A DNA stretch of 64,000 bases from Rhyzopertha dominica (taxonomy: Eukaryota; Arthropoda; Insecta; Coleoptera; Bostrichidae): contig QCXZ01000053.1 in assembly GCA_025024175.1 (NCBI GenBank), forward strand, positions 13,702,001-13,766,000, read 5' to 3'. Shown one piece after another: positions 10,734-22,172 of the stretch (its first letter is position 1; each line of letters starts with the position of its first letter). The translations under genes and the position numbers were made by a program. The notes under the pieces were generated by a model. The model had not been told where the DNA came from and did no database searches. It saw only the letters and a program-made list of their open reading frames with translations.

Positions 10734-13700
10734 ACGCGCACATACGAATCCAATGAAACTTTGAGAAAGAACAACCACTATTGAGAAACTAATTGCACAT
10801 AAAAGATTTTTTGCAAAGCATGCCTTGGTCTCGAAAAAAATTAATTTTGGTTTTTGGAGATATAAAGGGTTGAATATTAAACATGGACGCGCACCATACG
10901 AATCCAATGAAACTTGAGAAAAGAACAACCACTATTAGAGAAACTAATTGCACATAAAAAGATTTTTGCAAAGCATGCCTTGGTCTCGATAAAAATTAAT
11001 TTTGGTTTTTGGAGATATAAAGGGTTGAATATTAAACATGGACGCGCACATACGAATCCAATGAAACTTTGAGAAAAGAACAACCACTATTAGAGAAACT
11101 AATTGCACTTAAAAAGATTTTTTGCAAAGCATGCCTTGGTCTCGAAAAAAATTAATTTTGGTTTTTTGAGATATAAAGGGTTGAATATTAAACATGGACG
11201 CGCACATACGAATCCAATGAAACTTTGAGAAAAGAACAACCACTATAGAGAAAACTAATTGCACATAAAAAGATTTTTTGCAAAGCATGCCTTGGTCTCG
11301 AAAAAAATTAATTTTGGTTTTTGGAGATATAAAGGGCTTGAATATTAAACATGGACGCGCACATACGAATCCAATGAAACTTTGAGAAAAGAACAACCCA
11401 CTATTAGAGAAACTAATTGCACATTAAAAAGATTTTTTGCAAAGCATGCCTTGGTCTCGAAAAAAATTAATTTTTGGTTTTTGGAGATATAAAGGGTTGA
11501 ATATTAACATGGACGCGCACATACGAATCCAATGAAACTTTGGAAAAGAACAACCACTATTAGAGAAACTAATTGCACATAAAAAGATTTTTTGCAAAGC
11601 ATGCCTTGGTCTCGATAAAAATTAATTTTGGTTTTTGGAGATATAAAGGGTTGAATATTAAACATGGACGCGCACATACGAATCCAATGAAACTTTGAGA
11701 AAGAACAACCACTATTAGAGAAACTAATTGCACTTAAAAGATTTTTTGCAAAGCATGCCTTGGTCTCGAAAAAAATTAATTTTGGTTTTTGGAGATATAA
11801 GGGTTGAATATTAACATGGACGCGCACATACGAATCCAATGAAACTTTGAGAAAAGAACAACCACTATTAGAGAAACTAATTGCACATAAAAAGATTTTT
11901 TGCAAAGCATGCCTTGGTCTCGAAAAAAATTAATTTTGGTTTTTGGAGATATAAAGGGTGAATATTAAACATGGACGCGCACATACGAATCCAATGAAAC
12001 TTTGAGAAAAGAACAACCACTATTGAGAAACTAATTGCACATAAAAAGATTTTTTGCAAAGCATGCCTTGGTCTCGAAAAAAATTAATTTTGGTTTTTGG
12101 AGATATAAAGGTTGAATATTAAACATGGACGCGCACATACGAATCCAATGAAACTTTGAGAAAAGAACAACCACTATTAGAGAAACTAATTGCACATAAA
12201 AAGATTTTTTGCAAAGCATGCCTTGGTCTCGATAAAAATTAATTTTGGTTTTTGGAGATATAAAGGGTTGAATATTAAACATGGACGCGCACATACGAAT
12301 CCAATGAAACTTTGAGAAAAGAACAACCACTATTAGAGAAACTAATTGCACTTAAAAAGATTTTTTGCAAAGCATGCCTTGGTCTCGAAAAAAATTAATT
12401 TTGGTTTTTGGAGATATAAAGGGTTGAATATTAAACATGGACGCGCACATACGAATCCAATGAAACTTTGAGAAAAGAACAACCACTATTAGAGAAACTA
12501 ATTGCACATAAAAAGATTTTTTGCAAAGCATGCCTTGGTCTCGAAAAAAATTAATTTTGGTTTTTGGAGATATAAAGGGTTGAATATTAAACATGGACGC
12601 GCACATACGAATCCAATGAAACTTTGAGAAAAGAACAACCACTATTGGAGAAACTAATTGCACATAAAAAGATTTTTTGCAAAGCATGCCTTGGTCTCGA
12701 AAAAAAATTAATTTGGTTTTTGGAGATATAAAGGGTTGAATATTAAACATGGACGCGCACATACGAATCCAATGAAACTTTGAGAAAAGAACAACCACTA
12801 TTAGAGAAACTAATTGCACATAAAAAGATTTTTTGCAAAGCATGCCTTGGTCTCGATAAAAATTAATTTTGGTTTTTGGAGATATAAAGGGTTGAATATT
12901 AAACATGGACGCGCACATACGAATCCAATGAAACTTTGAGAAAAGAACAACCACTATTAGAGAAACTAATTGCACTTAAAAAGATTTTTTGCAAAGCATG
13001 CCTTGGTCTCGAAAAAAATTAATTTTGGTTTTTGGAGATATAAAGGGTTGAATATTAAACATGGACGCGCACATACGAATCCAATGAAACTTTGAGAAAA
13101 GAACAACCACTATTAGAGAAACTAATTGCACATAAAAAGATTTTTTGCAAAGCATGCCTTGGTCTCGAAAAAAATTAATTTTGGTTTTTGGAGATATAAA
13201 GGGTTGAATATTAAACATGGACGCGCACATACGAATCCAATGAAACTTTGAGAAAAGAACAACCACTATTGGAGAAACTAATTGCACATAAAAAGATTTT
13301 TTGCAAAGCATGCCTTGGTCTCGAAAAAAAATTAATTTGGTTTTTGGAGATATAAAGGGTTGAATATTAAACATGGACGCGCACATACGAATCCAATGAA
13401 ACTTTGAGAAAAGAACAACCACTATTAGAGAAACTAATTGCACATAAAAAGATTTTTTGCAAAGCATGCCTTGGTCTCGATAAAAATTAATTTTGGTTTT
13501 TGGAGATATAAAGGGTTGAATATTAAACATGGACGCGCACATACGAATCCAATGAAACTTTGAGAAAAGAACAACCACTATTAGAGAAACTAATTGCACT
13601 TAAAAAGATTTTTTGCAAAGCATGCCTTGGTCTCGAAAAAAATTAATTTTGGTTTTTGGAGATATAAAGGGTTGAATATTAAACATGGACGCGCACATAC

Positions 13701-14136
13701 GAATCCAATGAAACTTTGAGAAAAGAACAACCACTATTAGAGAAACTAATTGCACATAAAAAGATTTTTTGCAAAGCATGCCTTGGTCTCGAAAAAAATT
13801 AATTTTGGTTTTTTGGAGATATAAAGGGTTGAATATTAAACATGGACGCGCACATACGAATCCAATGAAACTTTGAGAAAAGAACAACCACTATTAGAGA
13901 AACTAATTGCACATAAAAAGATTTTTTGCAAGCATGCCTTGTTTCTCGAAAAAATTAAATTTGGGTTTTTGGAGATATAAAGGGTTGAATATTAAACCAT
14001 GGACGCGCACATACGAATCCAATGAAACTTTGAGAAAAGAACAACCACTATTAGAGAAACTAACTGCACATAAAAAGATTTTTTGCAAAGTATGCCTTGG
14101 TCTCGAAATAAATTAATTTGGTTTTTGGAGATATAA
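10734..14136 (+). repeat. 156-bp tandem array after the gap (about 22 units), error-rich at its start
   Basis: The unit and variants are the same as in 3548-9716. From 10734 to about 12120 nearly every unit carries single-base indels (GAGAAAGAAC, GCACCATACG, ATTAACATGG), breaking all frames. Farther right the units are clean again. This looks like unpolished long-read sequence at a contig end. Two consecutive blocks (12352-12975 and 12976-13599) are near-identical four-unit repeats of 624 bp. Confidence 0.9.
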
Positions 14137-14812
14137 AGGGTTTTATGTGCAATTAGTTTCTCTAATAGTGGTTGTTCTTTTCTCAAAGTTTCATTGGATT
14201 CGTATGTGCGCGTCCATGTTTAATATTCAACCCTGTATATCTCCAAAAACCAAAATTAATTTTTTTTCGAGACCAAGGCATGGTTTGCAAAAATCTTTTT
14301 ATGTGCAATTAGTTTCTCTAATAGTGGTTGTTCTTTTCTCAAAGTTTCATTGGATTCGTATGTGCGCGTCCATGTTTAATATTCAACCCTGTAAATCTCC
14401 AAAAACCAAAATTAATTTTTTTCGAGACCAAGGCATGCTTTGCAAAAAATCTTTTTATGTGCAGTTAGTTTCTCTAATAGTGATTGTTCTTTTCTCAAAG
14501 TTTCATTGGATTCGTATGTGCGCGTCCATGTTTAATATTCAACCCAGTTTATTTCCAAAAACCAAAATTAATTTTTTTCGCGACCAAGGCGTGCTTTGCA
14601 AAAAATCTTTTTATGCGCAATTAGTTTCTTTAACAGTGCTTGTTCCTGTCTCAAAGTTTTATTGGATTCGTATGTGCGCGTCCATGTTTATTATTCACCG
14701 CTGTGCCTTTCCAAAAAGCAAGATTAATTTTTTCGCAACCAAGGCATGCTTTGCAAAAATTCTTTTTATGCGAAATTAGTTGCTCTAATAGTGCTTGTTT
14801 TTTTTTTCTGAA
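14137..14812 (-). repeat. Inverted 156-bp array, right arm, second representation
   Basis: The orientation flips here exactly as at 9717, with the same diagnostic variants just before it (AACTAACTGCACAT, AAAGTATGCC, CGAAATAAATT). About four units follow and diverge towards the element end. It matches 9717-10390 nearly base for base apart from a few indels. Confidence 0.88.
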
Positions 14813-15113
14813 AGTTTAATTAGATTTGTATGTACGGATCCATATTTAAATAGTCAGTGCTGTTTTATGAGGGGTTTTAGCGTGGCACAATCTCTAATGG
14901 CCGTTATATAAATAATATTTGTTTATTTGGCTTTATTTATAGCTAGTATTAGTTATTCAGCATTTCGCCTGAATCTGTATACCTAATATATTTATCCTTA
15001 ATTTTGATGATGGGTCTGACCGAAAAGCGCTCTATTTTTACTACTTCTGTGGTACGTTCGGCTTCATTCGGAAATTTAGGCTGCTGTGTTTTGGCTGCTG
15101 TTTTCACACCGGT
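14813..15113 (-). repeat. Right subterminal domain and terminus of the foldback element
   Basis: This is the inverted copy of 3227-3547, ending in GTTTTCACACCGGT. It carries small differences from the left copy (for example GGCTTCATTCGG versus its left counterpart CCGAATGTAGCC). Confidence 0.85.
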
Positions 15114-15122
15114 CAGCAAATG
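15114..15122. repeat. Right target-site duplication of the foldback element
   Basis: CAGCAAATG directly follows the right terminus CACACCGGT and matches the left copy at all nine positions. Confidence 0.88.
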
Positions 15123-15416
15123 TAAGTGTTAAGTCATTAAAATCATAACTATTGAATGTAATATAGCGGGCGCCTGCAGTCTTCCCTCCCCACATCTCGG
15201 CGTTTAGTAAATTGAAATCGGTCAATTCGTTCTAAAGTTGACAGTATTTCTGAAAATGCTTCAGTGTTCCTAATAATAGAATAGCGTCTGCAATTTCAAC
15301 TTACTAAACTTGCATGTAGATAAATGAAGTGTAAGTAATAGGGCACCTTTGCCATTTAAAGTTTTTTGGATCGAAACATATATAACGTTAGACTTCCGAC
15401 TTCAATTTGTAAATTA
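15123..15416. other. Flank between foldback element and gypsy remnant; nothing recognised
   Basis: About 290 bp of AT-rich sequence without an open frame or repeat that I can identify. Confidence 0.5.
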
Positions 15417-16921
15417 AGAACTACCAAGACGTAACTATTACCATGAGAGGAACATGGCAAAGGACCAATAATATCAATGGCCAATATTTGAAATGGGAAT
15501 CAAACATTTTTCTGAGTGCCCATAAGTCCTTTTGGACCATCGGTAGGAATCTTTTGTGCAGCACAAACATTACAAGTTCTAACATAACGCAAAATGTCTT
15601 GACGCATTTTAGGCCAATAATAACTTTGTTTACACTTAAAACAAAATTTACTCATCCTAGACTTACAATCTCTGAACACATGATTCTGTAAACCACAATT
15701 CCAACACACTACAGTATTCCAATCTTTATTCTTAGAATATGAAACATTGCGTTTGGCATTCTTACTGACAGAAGATTGAGCATTTTCAAAAGCATTAGTT
15801 TTGTGTAATCTTNCCACAGAATCTTTGCCCTTACTTTCACGAACACAAGCCAGTTCAGGCTCTAAAGAAGCTGCATTAGGAGGTAATCTATAGCTATTCT
15901 TGGTAGACGTAGCCTCATCTATTTTGTGACATAACTGTACCAGTTCTNACGAAGAATTAATAGGCGTTAGGGCTAATTGCAAATTATAATGTGGTAGCAT
16001 GTTTTTCCGTATATACTTTAATTTTGTAACTTCCTTAACAGGTCTCNCTAAACGATTAAACAAGGTCTCCATTATAGCTACGTATACATGAATGGGCTCT
16101 TTAGGTGACTGAGTACGTTGCCGAATTTCATCCCACAACCTATCATCATAATCTAAAGGTAGAAATTGTGACTTGATTGCTGTGACCAAACTATCCCAAT
16201 CTTTAAGTGAACTACGTATTGAACGAAACCATAACAATGCGTTTCCTGAAAATAAGTCAGTTGCTGACGAGAAAAGTTCGTCTTTTTCTACATTTCTAGC
16301 TATTCTAAGTTCTTCTACTCTATCTAAAAATGACTTTACCGACATATTATTTTCCCCACTAAAATGTAAATTCCATTTATACACTGGAACAGATTTGCGT
16401 GATGGTGGTTGATATTGAAGAGTGGCAGGAATAGTTTTTGTTTCAGAACTAGTGCTAGGAACAACTTCATTGATATTATCATTCTTATCTTGAACTTTAT
16501 CATATAATAAGGCTTCCAATTCTAAACATGTCGCGTAAGATTCGTTTTTAAATGTAAGGACTTCCTGATCTAGTTCACCTATTACATTAGTAGGTACATC
16601 TATTCTATTTACTCTATTAGTAATGTGTATCAAACGCGTTTCAATACGTTTAAAACCTGAATCGGTTGGAGGACCATCAAAATCTGGAATGAGCGCACGG
16701 ATTTGTTCTAAAGTATTGTTAATAGCTACTTTTTCGGTTTCGATTTTATACTCGGGATCAACTAGCTTAATGTCACGATTGTGGTCACGGGAAATTGCTC
16801 TAGATAACATTTTACGCTTACAAGCAGCATCTTTTCTGGTAGTAACAACTCCTCTAATACGTAACTCGTTATTAAGCTCTTCACTTAAGAGATAAACAGG
16901 TTTCATATTAGAATAATCCAT
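15417..16921 (-). pseudogene. Ty3/gypsy retrotransposon: gag joined to truncated integrase
   Basis: Translation probably starts at M (16921, MDYSNMKPVYLLSEELNNEL); an upstream in-frame M at 17035 adds only a hydrophobic leader. Residues about 180-300 form the retrotransposon Gag core (FSGENNMSVKSFLDRVEELR, NALLWFRS). A CCHC knuckle follows at about 406-419 (C-W-N-C, x4, H, x4, C). A second knuckle starts CFKC but is cut off and runs directly into SYYWPKMRQDILRYVRTC.VC, the zinc-binding part of an integrase. Protease, RT and RNase H are missing, so this is an internal deletion. A TGA stop lies at 15500-15502. The same frame continues as FQILAIDIIGPLP and SYVLVV, including the first catalytic Asp of the integrase core, until about 15417 where homology ends. 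Several N bases interrupt codons. It is not functional. Confidence 0.85.
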
Positions 16922-17240
16922 AATGATAGCCAGAATAAAACGAATTATACGAATGGAACAAACGCAGAAGACAACAAATGCAACAAAGATCCACCCAAAA
17001 AGCGTACCAAGAAAATGCGGAAAGACAATTTTCAACTAAATTAAATATGTATAACCTTGCCTGCAAATTGGCACTTTAACGGAATTCAAACAGCGAACAC
17101 AGATAAGCTAATCGTTTTTACGCGCGTTTTTGCGTATCGTAAAATCGACAAACAGCAACGAAAATGCTATCACCACATCCAAATATATTTTCAAAAGTTA
17201 AATTAATGAATTAAATTAATGAATAAATTAATTAATGAAT

Positions 17241-17265
17241 CCGGCCCCACGTACAAGGGTGCCAA
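17241..17265 (-). other. Possible primer-binding site of the gypsy remnant
   Basis: On the minus strand, about 320 bases upstream of the Gag start, the sequence reads TGGCACCCTTGTACGTGGGG. Retroelement primer-binding sites begin TGG and complement a tRNA 3' end, and gypsy-type sites such as TGGCGCCC followed by CGTGGGGC are similar. A 5' LTR would then lie at higher coordinates, ending near CTACGTCACACT at about 17273. I did not find its other boundary or a second LTR, so this is tentative. Confidence 0.4.
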
Positions 17266-17273
17266 AATAAATA

Positions 17274-18342
17274 GTGTGACGTAGTTTTACCTACCTTCAC
17301 TATTGCGTACGGCAGCTCTTTTTTTTGCGATGGCAATAAGGGGTGGGTTCACGTTATAAAAGAACAAACAATAATTAATATAGGGCGCCAGCTAATTTCT
17401 GAAAACATAACTTAAATGCCCAAAATAGCAAAGCACATAACTTAAAATTTAAGACAAAGCAAGATATCTTTAAAAGTACAAGTTTAATTAATAATTAGTC
17501 TTTTTTTACAAGGATGAGGTGATACTAATAGCTCAAAGTTTGTTGTGACATTGCATTGTATTAAATTCAGGTGATACACGTGTATGGCCTTTACAACAGT
17601 TTGACAAGTAAGTATGTACGTGTCGAATATACACGACGTTTGTAAACTGCCGTAAATAGATAAGTATCGACACAAAAAAGTCTGAAATTGGATGTGATAG
17701 CAACGAACGGTAAGTATGACTTAAAATATAAATTTTTAATTGAATTACTTAAGTTATTAGCATAGTATAGCTTATCTGTTTTTCCTTTTTATTGTAGATA
17801 TCCCCTGGGATGCAATGATACGGCGGCTATTGATGAATCCACCTGCCCAAAGATTATTCCTGATAGCTCTCCCAGATTCTAAACAAGGTGGTCTACGGTC
17901 TTCATGGCTGCTACGTGGATCTTGTAGGATACGTCGCAATGGTACTCCAAAATTGGAAAAACGAAGATTTCTTACAACGAAAAATCGAACAACAAAAATG
18001 GCGACGGCGATGACGATAAAATATTGGTAATGATACCGTAAAGGCCTGAAATCCACGACGGTAAATTAGCAATTGAATTATATAACTAGATTAGTCATAC
18101 CTTAGGTGTTGGTTGGCCTAATATAATTGTAGTTAGGTGTTTAAATAAAGAGTAGCAAATCTTACTTGCAGTCAGTGAGCTGCTGATCGCACGGATTTAA
18201 CACCTCAAATGTTCCATATTGCAGCGTTATCAATTATGACCTTAGTGTCGGAGTAGGGATACTATACAGAAGACGATGAACTATGCTGTCAGATTGAAAT
18301 GGAAATGTTTTTTGGAAAATTAATTGTTACAAGCTAATTCAT
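17274..18342. other. Possible LTR remnant, otherwise unassigned
   Basis: If the primer-binding site at 17241-17265 is real, part of this stretch is the gypsy 5' LTR. The overlapping frames at 17772-18056 (minus) and 17815-18030 (plus) show no family signature. On the plus strand a pyrimidine-rich tract ending in ATTGTAG at 17798 resembles a splice acceptor, but no exon can be supported. Confidence 0.3.
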
Positions 18343-18741
18343 AACTGGGACGTAGCATTTTCGAAAACCTCTTGGAATTGTTCTTTTCCAGCAGCCTTTA
18401 TTGGACGAACAAATCTTTCGTCAATTTGTCAATTTGAGTACTAAATTCTAACCAGTCCGCTTTTTGAAAGTTCCATCGCGGTTTCTCAAATGATGGCGCA
18501 TTTTTAATCTGTATCTCAACTACTACTAATTGTGGGCGATGTTGAGTTCGTGAAAAGTCATTCAACACTTGCCGTATCACACGAAGAGGCATTAAATTAG
18601 CATCACAGGAGGAGCTGCAGCGGTCTGGATTGTAGTCACGTCTCTATTTTGCCGAACGGAAGCTCTTTCTCTCTTTTTCAGGGTAAACAAGATGCAGGGT
18701 GTGCTCTTCTATCCAGTTCATCAGAGCAAGTTCGCTCATGT
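18343..18741 (-). pseudogene. Non-LTR retrotransposon fragment: end of endonuclease into pre-RT linker
   Basis: The minus strand reads YMSELALMNWIEEHTLHLVY, then PEKERKSFRSAK, a TAG stop, RRDYNPDRCSSSCDANLMPL, later QHRPQLVVVEI, and KPRWNFQKADWLEFSTQIDK. The NPD.C, QHRP and KPRWNF..ADW blocks are characteristic of the stretch between the endonuclease and RT domains of jockey/CR1/RTE-type elements. After a TAA stop the frame shifts by one and continues as ERFVRPIKAAGKEQFQEVFE. It is truncated on both sides, so no catalytic core remains. Clade is not resolved. Confidence 0.7.
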
Positions 18742-18949
18742 AGTATCAGTGTAGCCCCATAAATTACGATGGCTATTGTAGTCATCAATATACATATAAA
18801 ACAAAAAGCAGAAATAATTCTGTGGTGTAATAATAAATGTAAGTGTACCGGCATCCAAGGTAGCAGATGCAGATTACATTTGAAATTTCCGTGAGTAGGC
18901 GGACATTACAAAAATATATATCGTTAAGCTTTAACCGAATGCAGCTTTC

Positions 18950-19520
18950 CCTAAAGAACTTCGTAAAGCCTGATTCATTGGATGCTCCCAGTGCAATCGC
19001 CCTCCAAATGCACAGCTCCACAACCACGATTTAATCCGTCCATCGATTCGGCCGCACACCGAAACCAATCCGAAACCGCGAACGTTCCAGTCCGGGAACA
19101 GTATAACCGAATTTCCCCGTCTCAATTTACAAACTGCGAAACCAGTAAGAAATTTATCGTCAACTTCGTGAGATTGCAGCCAGCGCCGGCACGAATAAGA
19201 AGCTCTAAAACAATTAAACTGTGCTCCGGGTGAAATACAGCGCCAGAGAACGGCGAAAGTTACATATGTTCGCAAACAAGACAGCTTTATGTTCGTGCGG
19301 TCGAATTAAAGTTATTAAACAAGGGAGTTCGCCGACGCTGGCTGCCGTCGAGTTTTTGTCCCGACGTCGAAAATTGTTATCGAAGGGCGGCCGGGATCGT
19401 TCTACTTGAAATATGGCGTGGACGAGGGATTCTGGGGCGAGGTCCGCTCGATAGTGCAGTTTAGAAGTTAATATCGCGACTTCACTCCGTCGACGGAGTC
19501 CTTGGAGACGCAATATTGCA
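18950..19520. other. GC- and CpG-rich island without TE signature
   Basis: Base composition changes sharply, with many CG dinucleotides (CCGTCCATCGATTCGGCCGC, GGGCGGCCGGGATCG). Several overlapping open frames of 60-115 codons occur on both strands (for example minus 18931-19275 and 19214-19513). These are what GC-rich DNA produces, and none shows a domain I know. It could be conserved regulatory sequence, an exon whose splice sites I cannot prove, or a remnant of an unknown repeat. Confidence 0.45.
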
Positions 19521-20148
19521 AGTGCTGCCTCTGTTATTTAGCGTCCTTGCTTTAAAGCGGATTATGGGCCAGGTAGGAAGTGAATAAAGAAAAGTTGGAA
19601 AAATTTTGAAATCATGGCGGATTTTAGACAATTCAGAGATGGGTAGTTCAGCTGTTTTTTAAAAGGGCATGAAACCTTAAATCATCCGGTGGAGTTAGGT
19701 ACTTAAACGCCCAACCAAGCGGTCCAGGCAAAATGGACAGGGATGTTAGCTGTTGAAGTAATTTCTTAAATAGTTTTTGTTCTTTGAGTATCTTATAATT
19801 AAAATATTTGTGTATTACGTTGTTATTTTGGGTGTTATAGAACACCGAAAGCTTTATATTTCAGTTTAAATTTATTTGTTGTAGTGTCTTTATTAGATTA
19901 TATAGGATATGAATTGCTCTCTTTGTATTTATTTACTTATGATTATATCCCTAGCGTGCAATATAGTTGTATTTATTAGACTTGTTACAAATAAATATCT
20001 TTCATCTTCCCATTGAATTCTTTTATTTTTGTGAGATGGAGATGGGGGGGGGGGGATAGTTTTANTTTTTCTGCCAGTCGGCTACCACTTAGGCTCCCGA
20101 CTTAGAACTTATGCACTTACTCATCTCACTCGTTAGTGGAAGGTGAAG
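19521..20148. other. No gene seen; includes a poly-G run
   Basis: AT-rich sequence with no supported frame. A G homopolymer of about a dozen bases occurs at about 20044-20056, followed by an N, which is a likely sequencing weak spot. Confidence 0.5.
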
Positions 20149-21684
20149 AGGAGAAATTTAGATTTAAATCTTTTGATGAGGACATAATACTGTCTTTGTT
20201 ATCTAGGATAACAACTAAATCAGTGGGTTCAGATGGTATTAGTATTAACATGTTGCAATTTTGTTGTCTAGATATCGTTCCTTATACATAATGCTCATAT
20301 TATAAATGTTTGCATTTTCAACGGCGTGTTTCCTCATCAATGGAAGCTACCTCTTATCCAACCGATTCCTAAGAGCAATCCAACAGAAAGAAAAATCTTA
20401 GACCAATTAGTATTTTGCCTGTCATGTCCAAACTTATAGAAAAAAATCATGGATCAGCAGATTAGAGACTTTCTTTACACAAACGACATTCTGCCACTTT
20501 ACCAGTTTGGTTTTAGAAAAAGACACAGCTGTACTACATCATTGTTAAAGATCACGGATGACATACTGAAGGCAGCGGATGGTGACGAATTAACGGCGCT
20601 GGTTCTCCTAGATTACTCTGAAACCTTTGATACTATTAATCACAGTTTACTACTTTCAATTCTTAACCACAGTGGCTTTCATGAGAGTGCTATTAGTCTG
20701 GTGCACAACTTCTTGTCCAATCGATGTAAGTGCGTGGTATTGGAGGAGGAGATGTCTTATTGGCCCGATATTTCTTCTGGTGTTCCGTAAGGATCCATAA
20801 TCGGTCCGTTGTTGTTTACTATTTATTCTTCAAGAATTTGTAGTAGCTTATGGAACTGCCAGTACCATCAGTATGCTGATGATACGCAGGTTTATTTATC
20901 TTTTCCCCCTGCTGAGGTGGATATCGCCAGTGCCCAGCTCACTAGCGATCTCGGTCGTCTTTCATATCTGTCTGCGAGGCGCAGCTTGACAATTAACCCA
21001 ACTAAATCCAATATAATTTTATGTGGAAAGCCAAATGTCAGGTTGGATGGAACTGTTTAATGTTTATAAAAAAGTGGTTAGAAACTTAGGACTTTATATG
21101 GACGAAAATCTCAGGTTTAGAGAGCATATAAGTAAATGCATTAGTAAAGCTTTGGGAAACTTGAAAATACTGTATTCGAATCGTCACACCATGTTAGACG
21201 CTAAGTTAAGGTTGTTGTTGTGTGATGCACTGGTGCTTTCTCATTTTAATTTGTGTGATTCTGTTTACGGTCAGTGTCTGATGGATCAAGTTTCCTGCAA
21301 AAAAATACAGCGCGTGCAGGACTCGTGCCTAAGATTTGTGTATGGCATTCGGCGAAATTCTAGAATTACGCATAAACTGAAAGCTCTTTGGTTGAACATG
21401 GAACGTCATCATTACGTTCATTCAGTAGTCTTATATCATAATATAGTTTTATACAAAATGCATCAATACCTATACAAATTAATAACTTTTAGAACCGACG
21501 TGCATCATGTCAACATCAGGAGGAATAGTATTATTACCGTCCCGCAACACAAAAGCGCTTTTTTCCGATGACGCTTCTCTTACAACATTCCCAAATTTTA
21601 TAATAATTTAGAAACGCGTTTCAACTCTATGTCCCCGACTAATATAAAGAATAAGTTGCATGAATTTTTGCTTAAAAAGGTGTA
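20149..21684 (+). pseudogene. Non-LTR retrotransposon reverse transcriptase (jockey/CR1-like), 5'-truncated
   Basis: The frame starts EEEKFRFKSFDEDI and passes SVGSDGISINMLQF and FPHQWKLPLIQPIPKSN, the N-terminal RT blocks. After frameshifts it reads LRPISILPVMSKLIEK, then from 20449 MDQQIRDFLYTNDILPLYQF, GFRKRHSCTTSL and LLDYSETFDTINH (RT block A, normally D.SKAFD). SSGVP-stop-GSIIGPLLF follows at about 20776-20820, and YADDTQVY (catalytic YADD) at about 20872. The thumb and C-terminal part continues to 21571 in two more frames and ends LHEFLLKKV-stop at about 21684. No endonuclease remains. Three or more frameshifts and stops make it inactive. Confidence 0.85.
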
Positions 21685-22164
21685 ACCAGAGCGAACAAAA
21701 TATGTTTTTGCTCTAAACTACCAGCTGATTAAAAAAAATCGATAGCTTTTTGAACAAAAATAATTCGATAAAAATGAAGTGGTTGAAGTTAAGTTAATGA
21801 ACTCCGTAGGTCACAACAAAAAATGCTATTACGGTATCTTTAGATCAAGAGGAATATCGAAGAGTGTATGTCTAAAATAAACATGTTACACTGCAAATGA
21901 AAAGCTGAACTGATTCGCCTCTGACAAAGAACAGACATTCCGTTGCTATTACAAGATTACTGCAGTTTAGAACAAAGTTGCTGGCATTTCTACCTAACAG
22001 CATAATGCTCTTGAGCTGCAGTTAGTGACGTACCTTATTAATGAGTTTTTTTTTGGAACTGGAACTGAAGACTTACCTGAAACAAAAGAGAAGTTATGTT
22101 AGATTCTATAAATACCTAAGCAAATCAAAATATAATTTGGCGACAATAATAAACAACTGCAATA
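21685..22164. other. Spacer downstream of the RT remnant; nothing recognised
   Basis: Probably the untranslated 3' part of the preceding retrotransposon and then unassigned AT-rich DNA. I see no clear poly-A or microsatellite tail. Confidence 0.4.
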
Positions 22165-22172
22165 GGTACAAG

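Larger units (their letters stand above)
3227..15113. mobile_element. Giant foldback-type DNA element with 9-bp target duplication
   Basis: The left end begins ACCGGTGTGAAAACAGCAGC and the right end is its inverted copy, ending GTTTTCACACCGGT. CAGCAAATG occurs immediately outside both ends (3218-3226 and 15114-15122), a perfect 9-bp target duplication. Each arm has a unique subterminal part of about 300 bp followed by tandem 156-bp units, inverted between arms. No transposase is present, so it must have been moved by an enzyme supplied elsewhere. Foldback elements with tandem-repeat arms, and Mutator-like elements, typically give 9-bp duplications; assignment to either is inference. A 100-N gap and a likely duplicated assembly of the right arm mean the true length is uncertain. 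Confidence 0.88.

Noticed and set aside
16173..16895. Plus-strand frames of 79 and 90 codons
   Set aside because: They are antisense to the gypsy gag frame.
17772..18056. Overlapping frames on both strands with a plus-strand acceptor-like ATTGTAG
   Set aside because: No domain, no donor site or start context, and the two strands compete. I could not support either as an exon.
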